Shown: positions 35,975 through 46,327 of the stretch, in pieces | Numbering within the stretch: the first letter of the stretch is position 1 | Layout: each line of letters begins with the position of its first letter | Origin: JAAYAE01 sp963678395 | Lineage (GTDB): Bacteria > Bacillota > Negativicutes > Acidaminococcales > Acidaminococcaceae | Assembly (NCBI GenBank): GCA_963678395.1 | Contig: OY782827.1 | Span: 682,001-746,000, forward strand | Length of the DNA stretch: 64,000 bases | Direction of reading: 5' to 3' | Translations under genes and position numbers: made by a program | The notes under the pieces: generated by a model | The model's input: only the letters and a program-made list of their open reading frames with translations | The model's database searches: none | What the model was told of the DNA's origin: nothing

Positions 35975-36901
35975 ATGAGATTAGCGACAATTAAGCTTAA
36001 GAGTCAAGAAATTGCGGGAATTGATATTTCTAGCGGAGTTATGCCAATATCTGCAATAAATGCTTACAAGGGCACAGCATGGAAAACAGAACTGTTTTCT
36101 TTGATTTGTGCTGGTGAAGTTGCAGGGTTAACTTATTGGTATAACAATGGTGGAAAAGAGGAATTAGACAAAATTCCTGGATTAATTCCTAAAGAAAAAG
36201 TAACTTATGGTCCTTTGTATCGCAATCCAAAACGCATTTTTGGCATTGGTTTAAACTACAAGGAACATGCCGGTGATATTGGATCTGCTCAGATAACAGG
36301 ATTCCCGGGCAGCTTTTTTAAACAGGCGGATACTTTAATTGGACCCGGGGATGCGATTAAGCTTCCTACTCTCAAAGAAGCACAAAGGACGACTGCAGAA
36401 GCCGAATTGGGAATAATCTTGGCAAAGGATTGCCGAGATGTGGATGTAGAAGATTGGAAAAGTGTAATTGCCGGTTATACTACTATTTTGGATATGACAG
36501 AAGAGTCTATTTTAAAGGGCAATGATTATCTGCAAGGTAATCCGAGATATTTAACTATTGTTAAAAACTTTCCCACCTTTTTTTCTTTTGGACCTCAACT
36601 TATTACACCGGATGAAGTTGACGATGTACTTAAACTAAATGTTCAGTCTGTACATAATGGCACAGTTCATGCAGAGAATATTGTTGGTCATATGAATCAT
36701 CTTCCGGATAGTCTTATTTCTCTTCATAGTCGGATTCAGGGTTGGTTTGCCGGAGATGTACTCTCCACAGGTACTCCTAGAGCGTTTCAAATTCAGGATG
36801 GGGATATGGCTGAGTGCAGAATTCAAGGGCCTGGAGGTTTTGTTATGGAGCCCTTGGTTAATCCTGTTGAGGATTTAAAGATTCATCCGGATAAAGAATA
36901 A
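35975..36901 (+). CDS. Fumarylacetoacetate hydrolase-family protein
   Basis: 308 residues. C-terminal FAH fold: FGIGLNYKEHA, acidic metal ligands in AEAELGIILAKD and the downstream Asp in TTILDMTEES, and LSTGTPRAF. The family cleaves C-C bonds in 2-keto or acyl pyruvates or decarboxylates oxaloacetate. Its place behind two aminotransferases suggests that it acts on the resulting keto acid. Confidence 0.86.
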   Translation: MRLATIKLKSQEIAGIDISSGVMPISAINAYKGTAWKTELFSLICAGEVAGLTYWYNNGGKEELDKIPGLIPKEKVTYGPLYRNPKRIFGIGLNYKEHAGDIGSAQITGFPGSFFKQADTLIGPGDAIKLPTLKEAQRTTAEAELGIILAKDCRDVDVEDWKSVIAGYTTILDMTEESILKGNDYLQGNPRYLTIVKNFPTFFSFGPQLITPDEVDDVLKLNVQSVHNGTVHAENIVGHMNHLPDSLISLHSRIQGWFAGDVLSTGTPRAFQIQDGDMAECRIQGPGGFVMEPLVNPVEDLKIHPDKE

Positions 36902-36915
36902 AGGAGGTCAGGATT

Positions 36916-37710
36916 ATGGAGTTAGGTTTAAAAGACAAAGTAGTAATTTGCATGTCTTCTGCTGCCGGGATTGGTAAAGGTATTGCCACAGAAGTTGCTC
37001 GCGAAGGAGCTAAAGTAGTTATTTGCACAGCGGAACCTTTCAAGGCCGATCTTGAAAAAGCTCAGATAGATATTGAAAAGGAAACAGGCAATCGGCCTCA
37101 AATATTCATTTATGATGTCAAAGATGCTGTTAGTATAAAAAAAATGATTGATGACGTAGCTGCACAATTAGGAAATATTTATGCCCTAGTAAATCATTGC
37201 CCTGGGCCCAAAGCGGGTACTTTTGAGCAACTTACGGAAGAAGATTGGGCAGATGGGTATGAAAAATGCTTGCACAGCTATGTAAACTCCATTCGTGCAG
37301 TCTTACCTTATATGAAAGCAGGTGGTGGCGGACGTATTTTGAACAGCACATCTTCCTCTATTAAAAGCGCATTGGATAACTTGATTCTTTCCAACACTTT
37401 TCGCATGGGAGTTGTTGGTATGAGCAAAACAATGGCTCGTGAATTTGGGCAATATGGCATCCTGATTAATGTTATGGGCCCGGGTCGTATTTATACTGAT
37501 CGCATTAAATATTTGAACAATATTCGCGGTGAGAAACAAGGTATTAGTGAAGAAGAATACACAAAACTAGATAGCACATCTTTCCCGCAAAAACGGTATC
37601 AGACAGTTGAAGAATATGGACGGATCGTAGCTTTCTTGATTAGTCCATCTAACAGTGGTGTTAGTGGACAAGCGTTCCTATGTGATGGCGCCATGACAAA
37701 CTCTTATTAA
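36916..37710 (+). CDS. Short-chain dehydrogenase/reductase with altered catalytic motif
   Basis: 264 residues. Nucleotide-binding SSAAGIGKG at residues 15-23 and the C-terminal GQAFLCDGAM typical of SDRs. The usual Tyr-x-x-x-Lys is replaced: SNTFRMGVVGMSKTMA stands where YSASKAAV is normally found, so both Tyr and Lys appear changed. Such divergent SDRs exist; it may be a reductase with another proton donor. Ribosome site AAGGAGG; last gene of the LysR-linked operon. Confidence 0.85.
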   Translation: MELGLKDKVVICMSSAAGIGKGIATEVAREGAKVVICTAEPFKADLEKAQIDIEKETGNRPQIFIYDVKDAVSIKKMIDDVAAQLGNIYALVNHCPGPKAGTFEQLTEEDWADGYEKCLHSYVNSIRAVLPYMKAGGGGRILNSTSSSIKSALDNLILSNTFRMGVVGMSKTMAREFGQYGILINVMGPGRIYTDRIKYLNNIRGEKQGISEEEYTKLDSTSFPQKRYQTVEEYGRIVAFLISPSNSGVSGQAFLCDGAMTNSY

Positions 37711-38205
37711 TATGTCGGTTAATTAATTACATTAGTGCAGTGGTGGATTCGCGAGAAGGGTTGGAGCATATTGCTCATTTTTTTTCGTTATGTGAAGATA
37801 AACTTGTTCATAAAATAATGAATAATAGTGCAACAGGTTTTTGGCTATTGAAGCTGGAAGCCTGTTTTCTTTATTTGCCGTAAAGTATCGACGTTACATA
37901 TTCTTTCTTATAGGCAAATGGATGATATGCTAAATGTTGTGGTTATATTCTAAAATACTCAGTAAATGCGGATTATCTTTATAGGAAATCCGCACTTTCT
38001 ATTGCCATATATAATTCGTTTAAGTTGGTTAAGATGCTTTATTTTTTTTTCAACCGGAGATAGCTAATAGTTTCAACCATTTCGCCAAGAAGATATGAAT
38101 GCTTAATGCATCATGTTTCAATACTTTCCTGAAATATTCTTTAAGTATGTACGCATAGCCAAAGTTTTTTTGCCCTTCCCAATATTTATTATAGAATCCT
38201 CTTTG
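37711..38205. other. Long non-coding stretch between the LysR operon and rpoN
   Basis: About 500 bases without a convincing gene. It holds a small hairpin with T8 (GAGCA-TAT-TGCTC at 37764-37776), a likely terminator of the operon, and a second stem GCGGATT / AATCCGC at 37968-37993. The rest is AT-rich with nothing recognisable. Confidence 0.6.
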
Positions 38206-38235
38206 TTGTCTAAAATAGAGGTTTTAGAGTATAAT
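38206..38235 (+). promoter_or_regulatory. Probable promoter of rpoN
   Basis: TTGTCT (38206-38211) and perfect TATAAT (38230-38235), spacer 18 bp, 60 bases before the rpoN start. Confidence 0.55.
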
Positions 38236-38295
38236 TAAAAAGGTTGATTTGGAGAACGGATATCATACATAGAACTTATGAGTTAGGTGCTTAAG

Positions 38296-39651
38296 ATGGA
38301 GCTACAACAACGACAACGACAGGAAGCTAAGTTGATTTTGACTCATGCTATGCGCCAGTCTCTGGCTGTTTTACGTATGCCACTTACAGAGCTGCAGGAA
38401 TATGTAGAAAGTGCTCTTTTAGATAACCCATTATTAGACGTAGGGGAGCGGGAAATGTATTCTAATAAAGACGGTAGTGATGTTCTACTCAGAGATAGTA
38501 GCGAAAGTGAAGGCTGTTTATTAGATTGGCGTTCATGTTCTCAAGGCGTTATTAGAGATGTTCCCAGTCTTTTATCGGAAGAGTCCTTCACGGAGATGCT
38601 TGTAGAGCAACTTATGGAAATTAGAGGAAAAGCATCGCGACTTCTCCCCCTTTGTTATTATCTTATTTATTGTTTGGATGAAAAAGGTTATTTGCGGTTT
38701 AAACTGGAAGAATTAGCTATAGAACAACATGTAACTTTAAAACAAATGAAAGAAGCTTTGGCTATAGTGCAAAGTTTACAGCCTGCAGGAGTGGGTGCTT
38801 GTACTTTAGAGGAGTGTTTGCTGTTACAGGCACAGCGAAAAAAACTGGGAACTGACGTAGAATTTTTGATAAAACAAGGATTGGAGTTTCTGGCGAAGAA
38901 AGATTATAAGAGAATAGAAATGGTTTTAGATTGTACGCGTAAGCGTGTAGAATATATAGCGGAAATAGTGCGCGGTTTAAATCCTATTCCTAGTCAAGGT
39001 TACAAAACTGAAAACTTAATTAATTATCAGGTACCGGAAGCAGAAATTAAAATAGAAAATGACGCTATATGTATTGAAGTTAATGATGATTTCTTGCCTA
39101 GACCACAGCTTAATAAGAATGCAGAAAAATTATTGCTGCAAAGTGGAGAAAAAACTAACCAGGAATATTTAAAAGATAAGGTTGAGAAAGCTAAAAACTT
39201 ACTTAGCTCTTTACAAAATCGTGAAAATACTATTCATGCACTTTTAATAGCCATAGCTAAAAAACAAGCAGGTTTCTTTTTAAGGAATGAAGTTCTAGTT
39301 CCTTTTACCATGAGCCAAATGGCTAAGGAGCTTGGTGTTAGCAATTCTACTATTAGTAGAGCAGTACAAGGCAAAACTATTGTTTTTAAAGGTCATATTA
39401 TTGTTTTAAAAGAGTTATTTGTTGTGGGGATTGTGCAAAGAGAAGGTATAGTTTCTACCAATGGCATTAAACAAAAACTTAAACAATTAATAATGACAGA
39501 GGACTCTAAACATCCTTTGTCTGATGAAGCTTTAAGCACAACTTTAAGTGCAAACCAATTAACGGTTTCTAGAAGGACTGTGGCCAAGGACAGAGAAGCT
39601 TTGGGGATAGCGACTTCAGGAGTAAGAAAACGACAAAAGAATAATAAGTAA
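38296..39651 (+). CDS. rpoN: RNA polymerase sigma-54 factor
   Basis: 451 residues. N-terminal glutamine-rich activator-contact region (LQQRQRQEAKLILTHAMRQS in part: QQRQRQEAKL), core-binding middle domain, HTH (MSQMAKELGVSNSTISRAVQ) and the RpoN box as RRTVAKDREALGIA near the C terminus. ATG at 38296 preferred to a GTG nine bases earlier. Adjacent to a sigma-54 activator gene and upstream of a -24/-12 promoter. Confidence 0.93.
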   Translation: MELQQRQRQEAKLILTHAMRQSLAVLRMPLTELQEYVESALLDNPLLDVGEREMYSNKDGSDVLLRDSSESEGCLLDWRSCSQGVIRDVPSLLSEESFTEMLVEQLMEIRGKASRLLPLCYYLIYCLDEKGYLRFKLEELAIEQHVTLKQMKEALAIVQSLQPAGVGACTLEECLLLQAQRKKLGTDVEFLIKQGLEFLAKKDYKRIEMVLDCTRKRVEYIAEIVRGLNPIPSQGYKTENLINYQVPEAEIKIENDAICIEVNDDFLPRPQLNKNAEKLLLQSGEKTNQEYLKDKVEKAKNLLSSLQNRENTIHALLIAIAKKQAGFFLRNEVLVPFTMSQMAKELGVSNSTISRAVQGKTIVFKGHIIVLKELFVVGIVQREGIVSTNGIKQKLKQLIMTEDSKHPLSDEALSTTLSANQLTVSRRTVAKDREALGIATSGVRKRQKNNK

Positions 39652-39757
39652 AAAAGATGGCAGGAAAATATTCTTGCTCTCATTTTTCAAATCGTACTTG
39701 CCTGTAATACAATAAAGGCTGATTATGACAAATATGATGAGTAGGAAGTGAAGTAAA

Positions 39758-41645
39758 ATGGAAGAAAATACAATTAAAACAGAAATATGTTTCTTTGCTC
39801 CAACTGAGATTTTAGCAGAAAAAGCGAAAAAAATTATTGCAGAAGACAAATTGCCTATTCAAGTGTATGTTGCTGCCCTGGATGAAGCTGTAGAGTTGGC
39901 GCGTCGTCTAGAGAAGGAAGGGACTTGGCTCTTTATTAGCAGAAAGGGTACTAAGATGGCTCTGGAAAGAGAGCTGGGTATTAAAGTAGTAGGTGTGCCA
40001 TTGGAGGCTGCAGACTATATCCCTATTATGACTCAGGTGCGCCAAGAGAAGGGCTTAATTGCTATTTTTTCTTACGAAGATATTAGCAACGGACTAGAAA
40101 CTATTTGTTATTTGTTGGATATTAAAATCAAATGCTATAATTTCATCAATTATGAAACGAGTGCCTTGGCAGTGAAGCAGGCAGTGGATGATGGGGCTAA
40201 AATGGGTATTGGTGGTAGTATTACCGATTTGTATGCCAAGAAGTATAATCTTAAGCATATTATTGTGGAAAGTTCCGTAGGCTCTATTGACAGTGCTATC
40301 AGGACGGCTATGCAAATTCTAGCCATTCATAAAGAGGATGAGAAAACTAGAGAAGCTCTGCAAATCAAACTAGAGCGTTTTAATAATATTTTGAATTATA
40401 GCCATGATGCTATTATTGCTGTAGACGACAATGGGAGGGTGGAGGTTACAAACAAAGTAGCCAGAAAAATGCTTTCCTCTCGGGAACAGGATTATACAGG
40501 CAAGCATATTGATCAGGTATTGCCAAATACGCGTTTGACTAATATTTTGCGAAGTGGCAAGGTGGAGCTGGATCAGTTGATGGATATTAATGGCACTTTG
40601 GTTTCTACTAATTAAGGGCGTAGTGGCCACTTTTCAAGATATCAAATTATTACAGACAGCAGAGCAGAATATTCGTATTAAACTTCATGAAAAGGGCTTG
40701 ACGGCAAAGTATTCATTTTCTGATATTATTGGCAGTTCTGACGCCATGCAAACTGTAAAAGATTTAGCGGAAAGTTTTGCTAATTCGGAATTTACAGTTA
40801 TGATCTATGGGGAAACAGGCACGGGTAAGGAGCTCTTTGCTCAGAGTATTCATAATGCCAGTCCCCGTAAGAATGGCCCTTTTGTGGCTATTAATTGTAT
40901 GTCTTTATCTAAGAGTTTGTTAGAAGCAGAACTGTTTGGTTATGCGGATAGTTCTTTCACTGGGGCAAAAAAAGGTGGCAAAATAGGCCTTTTTGAACTT
41001 GCCCACGGCGGGACCATTTTCTTGGATGAAATAGGAGATTTGCCTATTGAAATACAAGCTCAATTTTTGAGAGTTTTGCAGGAGAAAGAAGTAAGAAGAG
41101 TAGGCGGTGACAAAATGATTCCGGTGGATATTCGGGTTATTGGTGCCACCAATAGGAAATTGCAAGAATGTGTGGATTCCGGAAAATTCCGTAGGGACTT
41201 ATTCTAGCGCTTAAATGTTTTAAATGTGGTATTACCACTTTTGCGAGACAGAGAAGAAGATTATTTGCAGATCGCTAAGGCTGTTTATAAACGTACTGTG
41301 GGCTATAAGGACGAAAGCAAGGTTATGCGTATCCTGCGGCACTATAAAAATTATGATTGGCCCGGCAACATTAGAGAACTAATTAACTTTGTTAATCGTA
41401 TTTCTCTTCTGGTAGAGCGAAATATGGATGAAAAAATAATTATAGCTACCTTGCAGACAATGATGCCTCTTAGTACGAAGGGCAGTGCTAATATTTCGGC
41501 TGGGGAAGTAACGGATTTAAGCTTAAAGAATTTGGAGCTCAAACGCATTAAAGAGACTTTGCACGCTAATGGAGGAAATGTTACCTTGACTGCAAAGCAA
41601 TTGCATGTTAGCAGGGCGACTTTGTATCGTAAACTCAAAGAATAA
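39758..41645 (+). pseudogene. Sigma-54-dependent activator (PrpR-type), broken twice
   Basis: N-terminal PrpR-like sensor domain (about residues 10-185), PAS domain (about 205-285), AAA+ domain (GETGTGKELFAQ, DSSFTGAKKGG for the sigma-54 contact loop, FLDEIGDL) and Fis-type HTH (LTAKQLHVSRATLYRKLKE). The frame is lost by a short deletion at about 40612, and TAG at 41205-41207 replaces the second Tyr of the usual DLYYRLNVL. The AAA+ and DNA-binding halves are thus separated, so activation of the downstream promoter is probably lost. Confidence 0.88.
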
Positions 41646-41662
41646 AGTTAATAATTTTGCAA

Positions 41663-41692
41663 CCCAACTGCGTTCAGCAGTTGGGATTTTTT
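41663..41692 (+). terminator. Terminator after the sigma-54 activator gene
   Basis: Stem CCCAACTGC / GCAGTTGGG with a 5-base loop, followed by A and T6. Confidence 0.85.
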
Positions 41693-41876
41693 ACTGTAAC
41701 AAAGTGTATCAAAAAGTTGCGATGGAAAAAAATAAAATATATAAAAAACATTGGACTATATATTATTCTTGTCAAAACATTGAAAATATTCAGAGAAGAT
41801 AGGGCTATATCAAAATTTTTATAAAAATAATGGATAAAATGGCTGGAAATGAGTAAAAAAATAATATTTTAAAATT

Positions 41877-41892
41877 TGGCACGCTTTTTGCT
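41877..41892 (+). promoter_or_regulatory. Sigma-54 (-24/-12) promoter
   Basis: TGGCACG-CTTT-TTGCT matches the full consensus TGGCACG-N4-TTGCW. It lies 91 bases before the CoA-transferase start and downstream of rpoN and a sigma-54 activator gene. It should drive the CoA-transferase/transporter/isomerase operon. Confidence 0.92.
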
Positions 41893-41982
41893 ATATATAA
41901 AGTGAACAATAAAAATAGTAGGAGGTGTTTAAGTAGAAGAAGGGCTTAATAAACTTATATTAAAAGAAAGAGAGTGCTAAAA

Positions 41983-43177
41983 ATGGAAAAAGGTCTTTTA
42001 GATGGTGTCGTTGTATTGGATTTAACAAGAGTTTTAGCAGGTCCTTATAGTGGAATGTTCTTAGCAGATATGGGCGCAACAGTTATTAAGGTGGAAAACC
42101 CTAATGGTGGCGATGATACTCGTAAAATGGGTCCTTTTATTAATGATCATAGCGTTTATTATGCTAACTTTAATCGTAGTAAAATTGGTTGTACTTTAAA
42201 TCTTAAAGAACCCGAAGCTAAAGAAATTTTTAAGGAAATGATTAAAAAGGCTGATATTGTTATCGAAAACTATCGCCCCGATACTATGGAGAAACTTGGT
42301 CTTGGCTATGATGTTTTGAAGGAAGTTAACCCTGCGATTATTTATGGTGCTGTGTCTGGGTTTGGTCATACTGGTCCTTGTAGTAAACGTGCTGGTTATG
42401 ATATTATCGGTCAAGCTATGGGGGGGGGTAATGAGTACTACTGGCTGGCCAGGCGGTGAACCTACTAGATCAGGCACTCCTATGGGAGATGTTTTAGGTG
42501 GTTTGAATCTAACGGTAGGTGTGTTGGCTGCGTTAGTTAATCAACAAAAAACAGGATTAGGTGAAAAGGTAGATGTTGCTTTGGTTGACTCTGTAGCCTC
42601 TTCTATGGAAAATATCACCATGATTTACCAAGCTAACGGACATATTCCTCAACGTATTGGTAATCGTTATGAGTCAACTTATCCTTATGATTCTTTTCCT
42701 GCTAAAGACGGTAATGTCATCGTTGCAGCCGGCAACAACAAGTTGTTTGCTATTTTATGCGGTGTTATGGGACAGCCGGAATTAGTTAAGGATGAAAGAT
42801 TTAAGGAAATTAAAGACCGTGTTGCTAATCATGTTGCTATGCGTAAGGTTGTTAGTGCTTGGACACAAAAATATACCATTGAAGAAATTGATACTATGTT
42901 AAATAGTAAGGGATGCCCAGCCAGTCCAGTAAATACCATTGAACGCTTGGTAAAGGATCCTCAAATTTCTGTTGCTCGTGAAATGGTCCCAGAAATTGAT
43001 CAACCTAGTATTGGCAAGTTACGTGTTACGGCTGCTCCTCAAAAATTCACTAGAACAAAGGCTGTACCTAGAAAAGCAGCTCCTTTGTTAGGCGAAGATA
43101 ATGCAGCAATTTATGGTAAGATGTTAAATTTTGACGCTGTTAAGCTGAAAGAGTTAAAAGATAAAGGGATAATCTAA
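41983..43177 (+). pseudogene. CaiB/BaiF-family CoA-transferase, frameshifted at a G9 run
   Basis: Class III CoA-transferase of about 397 residues. DLTRVLAGPYSGMFLADMG at the N terminus; catalytic Asp in VDVALVDS. The reading frame breaks at G9 (42420-42428): with eight Gs the text reads GQAMGGVMSTTGWPGGEP without a gap. It would load CoA onto a short acid before lyase cleavage. It may be a simple pseudogene or a gene switched by G-run length. Confidence 0.87.
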
Positions 43178-43279
43178 GGAGACACTGAAATGAAGAAAAT
43201 TAAAATTCATAAATATTTTATAATGGTCTGTAATAATTTTTAAAATGTAAATGTATTAATAAGTAGAGGAGGAATTTTT

Positions 43280-44067
43280 ATGAATTTAGGAGCATTGTCA
43301 TTAATTGCTTTAGTTGTTGCCATTGGAATTGGCTTCTTTCGTAAACTTAATACGAGACTTGTAGCAATAGCATTCGCCGTTATTTTAGGTAAGATTGCAG
43401 GGTTTAACGATGGAGCCATTATTAATGGATGGAGTACAAAACTATTCATTATGCTGTTAGGAGTAACTTTTTTATTCAGTATAGCTCAAACAAATGGTAC
43501 GCTAGAGTTATTTGCTCGAAAGGTCGTTGCATTAGCCGGAAAACGAACAGCGTTTATACCTATTGCTATTTATTTTTTATGCATGTTTTTATCGGCTATT
43601 GGACCAGGTACGATTCCAGTAATGGCTTTAATTGCGCCAAAATGAATATAACAATAAAATTAAAAGGTATAGCAATGTTGGCCCAATTTTTGGGAACTTT
43701 TATGAATGAGACCACAGCATCACCAATTATTGCGCTAACCGCTGGTATTATGTCATGGTTTTCAAGTACATCAGGTGTTGTTATGCCAACGTTAATTCCC
43801 ACTGTATCTGCATTGATTGACACATTGGGTGGCAATGTGTCTGGTCTGGATCTTGTTTCAGCGATTACAATGACGTCACATACAGCTGGTATAAGCCCAG
43901 CGTCGACTGGTGGTGCATTAGCATTAGCCTCTTATGCTGCTAATGCTAATATTTCTGCAGCAGATCAAAACAAGCTGTTCATACAAATGTTCACGGTTGC
44001 TGTTTGCGGCGTTGTGTTTATGAGTATTTTGGCAGGATTAGGGCTTTATAGAATATGGGGAGTATAA
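43280..44067 (+). pseudogene. MatC-like dicarboxylate carrier, internally deleted
   Basis: The N-terminal 121 residues (membrane helices; GFFRKLNTRLVAIAFAVILG) match a MatC-type carrier; after MALIAP the frame changes and the sequence jumps to a C-terminal part (AQFLGTFMNETTASP, SAITMTSHTAGISPASTGG). A full protein of the family would be about 430 residues; about 250 are left. Expected function: uptake of a di- or tricarboxylate used by this operon. Confidence 0.75.
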
Positions 44068-44096
44068 AATAATACAAATGTTAAGGGGATGCTTTT

Positions 44097-45628
44097 ATGC
44101 AAAAAACAATGTCAGAAAAAATATTAGCAAAAGCGGCTGGTGTATCAGAAGCAACAGCTGGAGATATTTTATGGGTTAATGTTGACAAAGCAATGCTTGA
44201 TGATATTCTTGGACCTCGGGTTGAAATTGCAGCAAAAATGAAGGAAATCAAAGACGAAGTCTGGGATAAAGATAAAATAGTAGTTGTTTCAGATCACTAC
44301 ACCCCACCAGCCAATATTAAACAGGCTGAAATTGTCAAATTTACACGTGACTGGGCGAGTAAATATGGTATCGATAACTACTATGAATTTGTTGGCCCTT
44401 GTCACCAAATTATGGCCGAGTATGGCCATGTGCTTCCGGGGAAAATTGTATTGGGAACGGACTCACATACTTGTATGGGCGGTGCACTTGGGGCTTTTGC
44501 TAGTGGTGTAGGATCTACAGAGATGCTAGGTGTGATACTAACAGGTAAAACTTGGTTAAAAGTTCCGGAAACAATTAAAGTAGACTGGAATGGTAATCTT
44601 AGTGATGGTGTAATGGCAAAAGATATTTCTTTAAAGACAATTGGAGTAATCGGACATGCCGGAGCAACGTATAAGGCTATAGAGTATTGTGGCACGACGG
44701 TTGAGGGGCTAAGTCTGGATGAGCGAATGGCTATAACCAATATGGCTGTTGAGATGGGGGCTAAGGTTGGTCTTATGGCACCAGATGATAAGGTCGTTGA
44801 GTTTTTATCAAAACGTGGATTTAATAATGGATACGAATTGGTAAATAGCGATCAAGACGCAACCTATTGTGCGACATATTCTTTTAGAGCTGATGAATTA
44901 GTACCAATCGTATCCTGTCCTCACGAAGTAGACAATGTATTAGAGGTAATAAAACTCAAAAAACGGTTATTAATCAAGCTTATATTGGTTCGTGCACAGG
45001 TGGCAGATATAATGATTTAGTTGCTGCCGCTCGCATATTAAAAGGTCAAAAAATCGCAAAAGGGTTAAGATTATTGGTATCTCCAGCATCTCAGGAGATT
45101 TGGAAGCGGGCAGCATCAGATGGTATATTATCTATTTTGGCAGATGCGGGAGCGGTTATTTTAGCCCCTACTTGTGGGGTATGTGTTGGTTTACATTCGC
45201 AATATATGGAATTAAGTGTTGCTGATTCAGCAAAATATACTATGACGACTATCGACCCCGACTTTCCTAGAAAGGTAAAAGTGGGAGATATTTTAGTGGC
45301 AGGAGTTAATTTTGGTTCAGGTTCAAGTAGAGAGACTGCACCGCTAGCATTAAAATATTTAGGCGTAGGAGCAATTGTTGCATGCTTTTTTGCGCGTATT
45401 TTCTACAGAAATGCAATTAATTTAGGAATACCTGTTATAGAGTGCAAGGATGCCAATAAAATTAGTGAAAGTAATTTTATTGAAATTGACGTAGAACAAG
45501 GTGTGATAAAAAACATTTCAAAGGGTGAAGAGTATATTTGCAGCAAAATACCGCCCCATATCCAAAAACTAATTAATGATGGTGGTTTGGTTGATTATCT
45601 AAAAAATACAATTAATTCAAGTAAATAA
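44097..45628 (+). pseudogene. Aconitase-like isomerase, large and small subunits fused by deletion, frameshifted
   Basis: Homologue of LeuC in the first 308 residues (GTDSHTCMGGALGAFASG), frame lost at an A6 run (44958-44963), then GSCTGGRYNDL and PTCGVCVG with Fe-S cysteines. Directly after CVGLHSQ the sequence becomes LeuD-like (GVNFGSGSSRETAP, FARIFYRNAINLG), so the end of the large gene and the start of the small gene are deleted. Ancestral enzyme: isopropylmalate-isomerase-family hydratase, perhaps for citramalate/mesaconate or dimethylmaleate. Confidence 0.82.
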
Positions 45629-45784
45629 GAAATTTTGTGAATGTCTACATGTCAAGTAATAAACCTCGAAAAAGTTTATCTACATTGAGTGGCGAGCGGT
45701 TCGAGCTATAAAATTTAATAATATGCGGCTTTAAGTAGAAGGAGGATTTAATAAACTTATATTAAAAGAAAGAGAGAGTTGAAA

Positions 45785-46315
45785 ATGTAAAAAGGTCTTT
45801 TAGGCGGCGTGGTTGTGTTGAACTTAACAAGAGTTTTAGCAGGTTCTTATAATGGAATGTCTTTAGCATATATGGGTGCAACAGTTATAAAGGTGGAAAA
45901 CTAGGATGGCGATGATGCTCGTAAAATTGGATCATTTATTAATGAAAATAGTGTTTACTATGCTAACGTTAATCGTAGAAAATTTGGTTGCACGTTAAAT
46001 CTAAACGAAACGGAAGCTAAAAAAATTGATACTATGTTAAATAGTAAGGGATGCCCAGCCAGTCCAGTAAATACCATTGAACGCTTGGTAAAGGATCCTC
46101 AAATTTCTGTTGCTCGTGAAATGTTCCCAGAAATTGATCAACCTGGTATTGGCAAGTTACGTGTTACGGCTGCTCCTCAAAAATTCACTAGAACAAAGGC
46201 TGTACCTAGAAAAGCAGCTCCTTTGTTAGGCGAAGATAATGCAGCAATTTATGGTAAGATGTTAAATTTTGACGCTGTTAAGCTGAAAGAGTTAAAAAAT
46301 AAAGGGATAATCTAA
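45785..46315 (+). pseudogene. Second CaiB-family CoA-transferase remnant
   Basis: The 5' part resembles the gene at 41983 with moderate identity but has TAA as second codon and a TAG at about 45902. About 660 bp of the middle is missing. From 46027 onward it is almost identical to 42888-43177 of the first gene, including the ribosome site beyond the stop. A dead duplicate whose 3' end was recently exchanged or converted. Confidence 0.85.
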
Positions 46316-46327
46316 GGAGACACTGAA

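Noticed and set aside
41646..41802. 65-codon reading frame after the sigma-54 activator gene
   Set aside because: It runs across the terminator and upstream activation region and has no protein-like composition.
45690..45720. Second sigma-54 promoter before the CoA-transferase remnant (TGGCGAGCGGTTCGAGC)
   Set aside because: Spacing between GG and GC is wrong and the gene behind it is dead; at best a relic.
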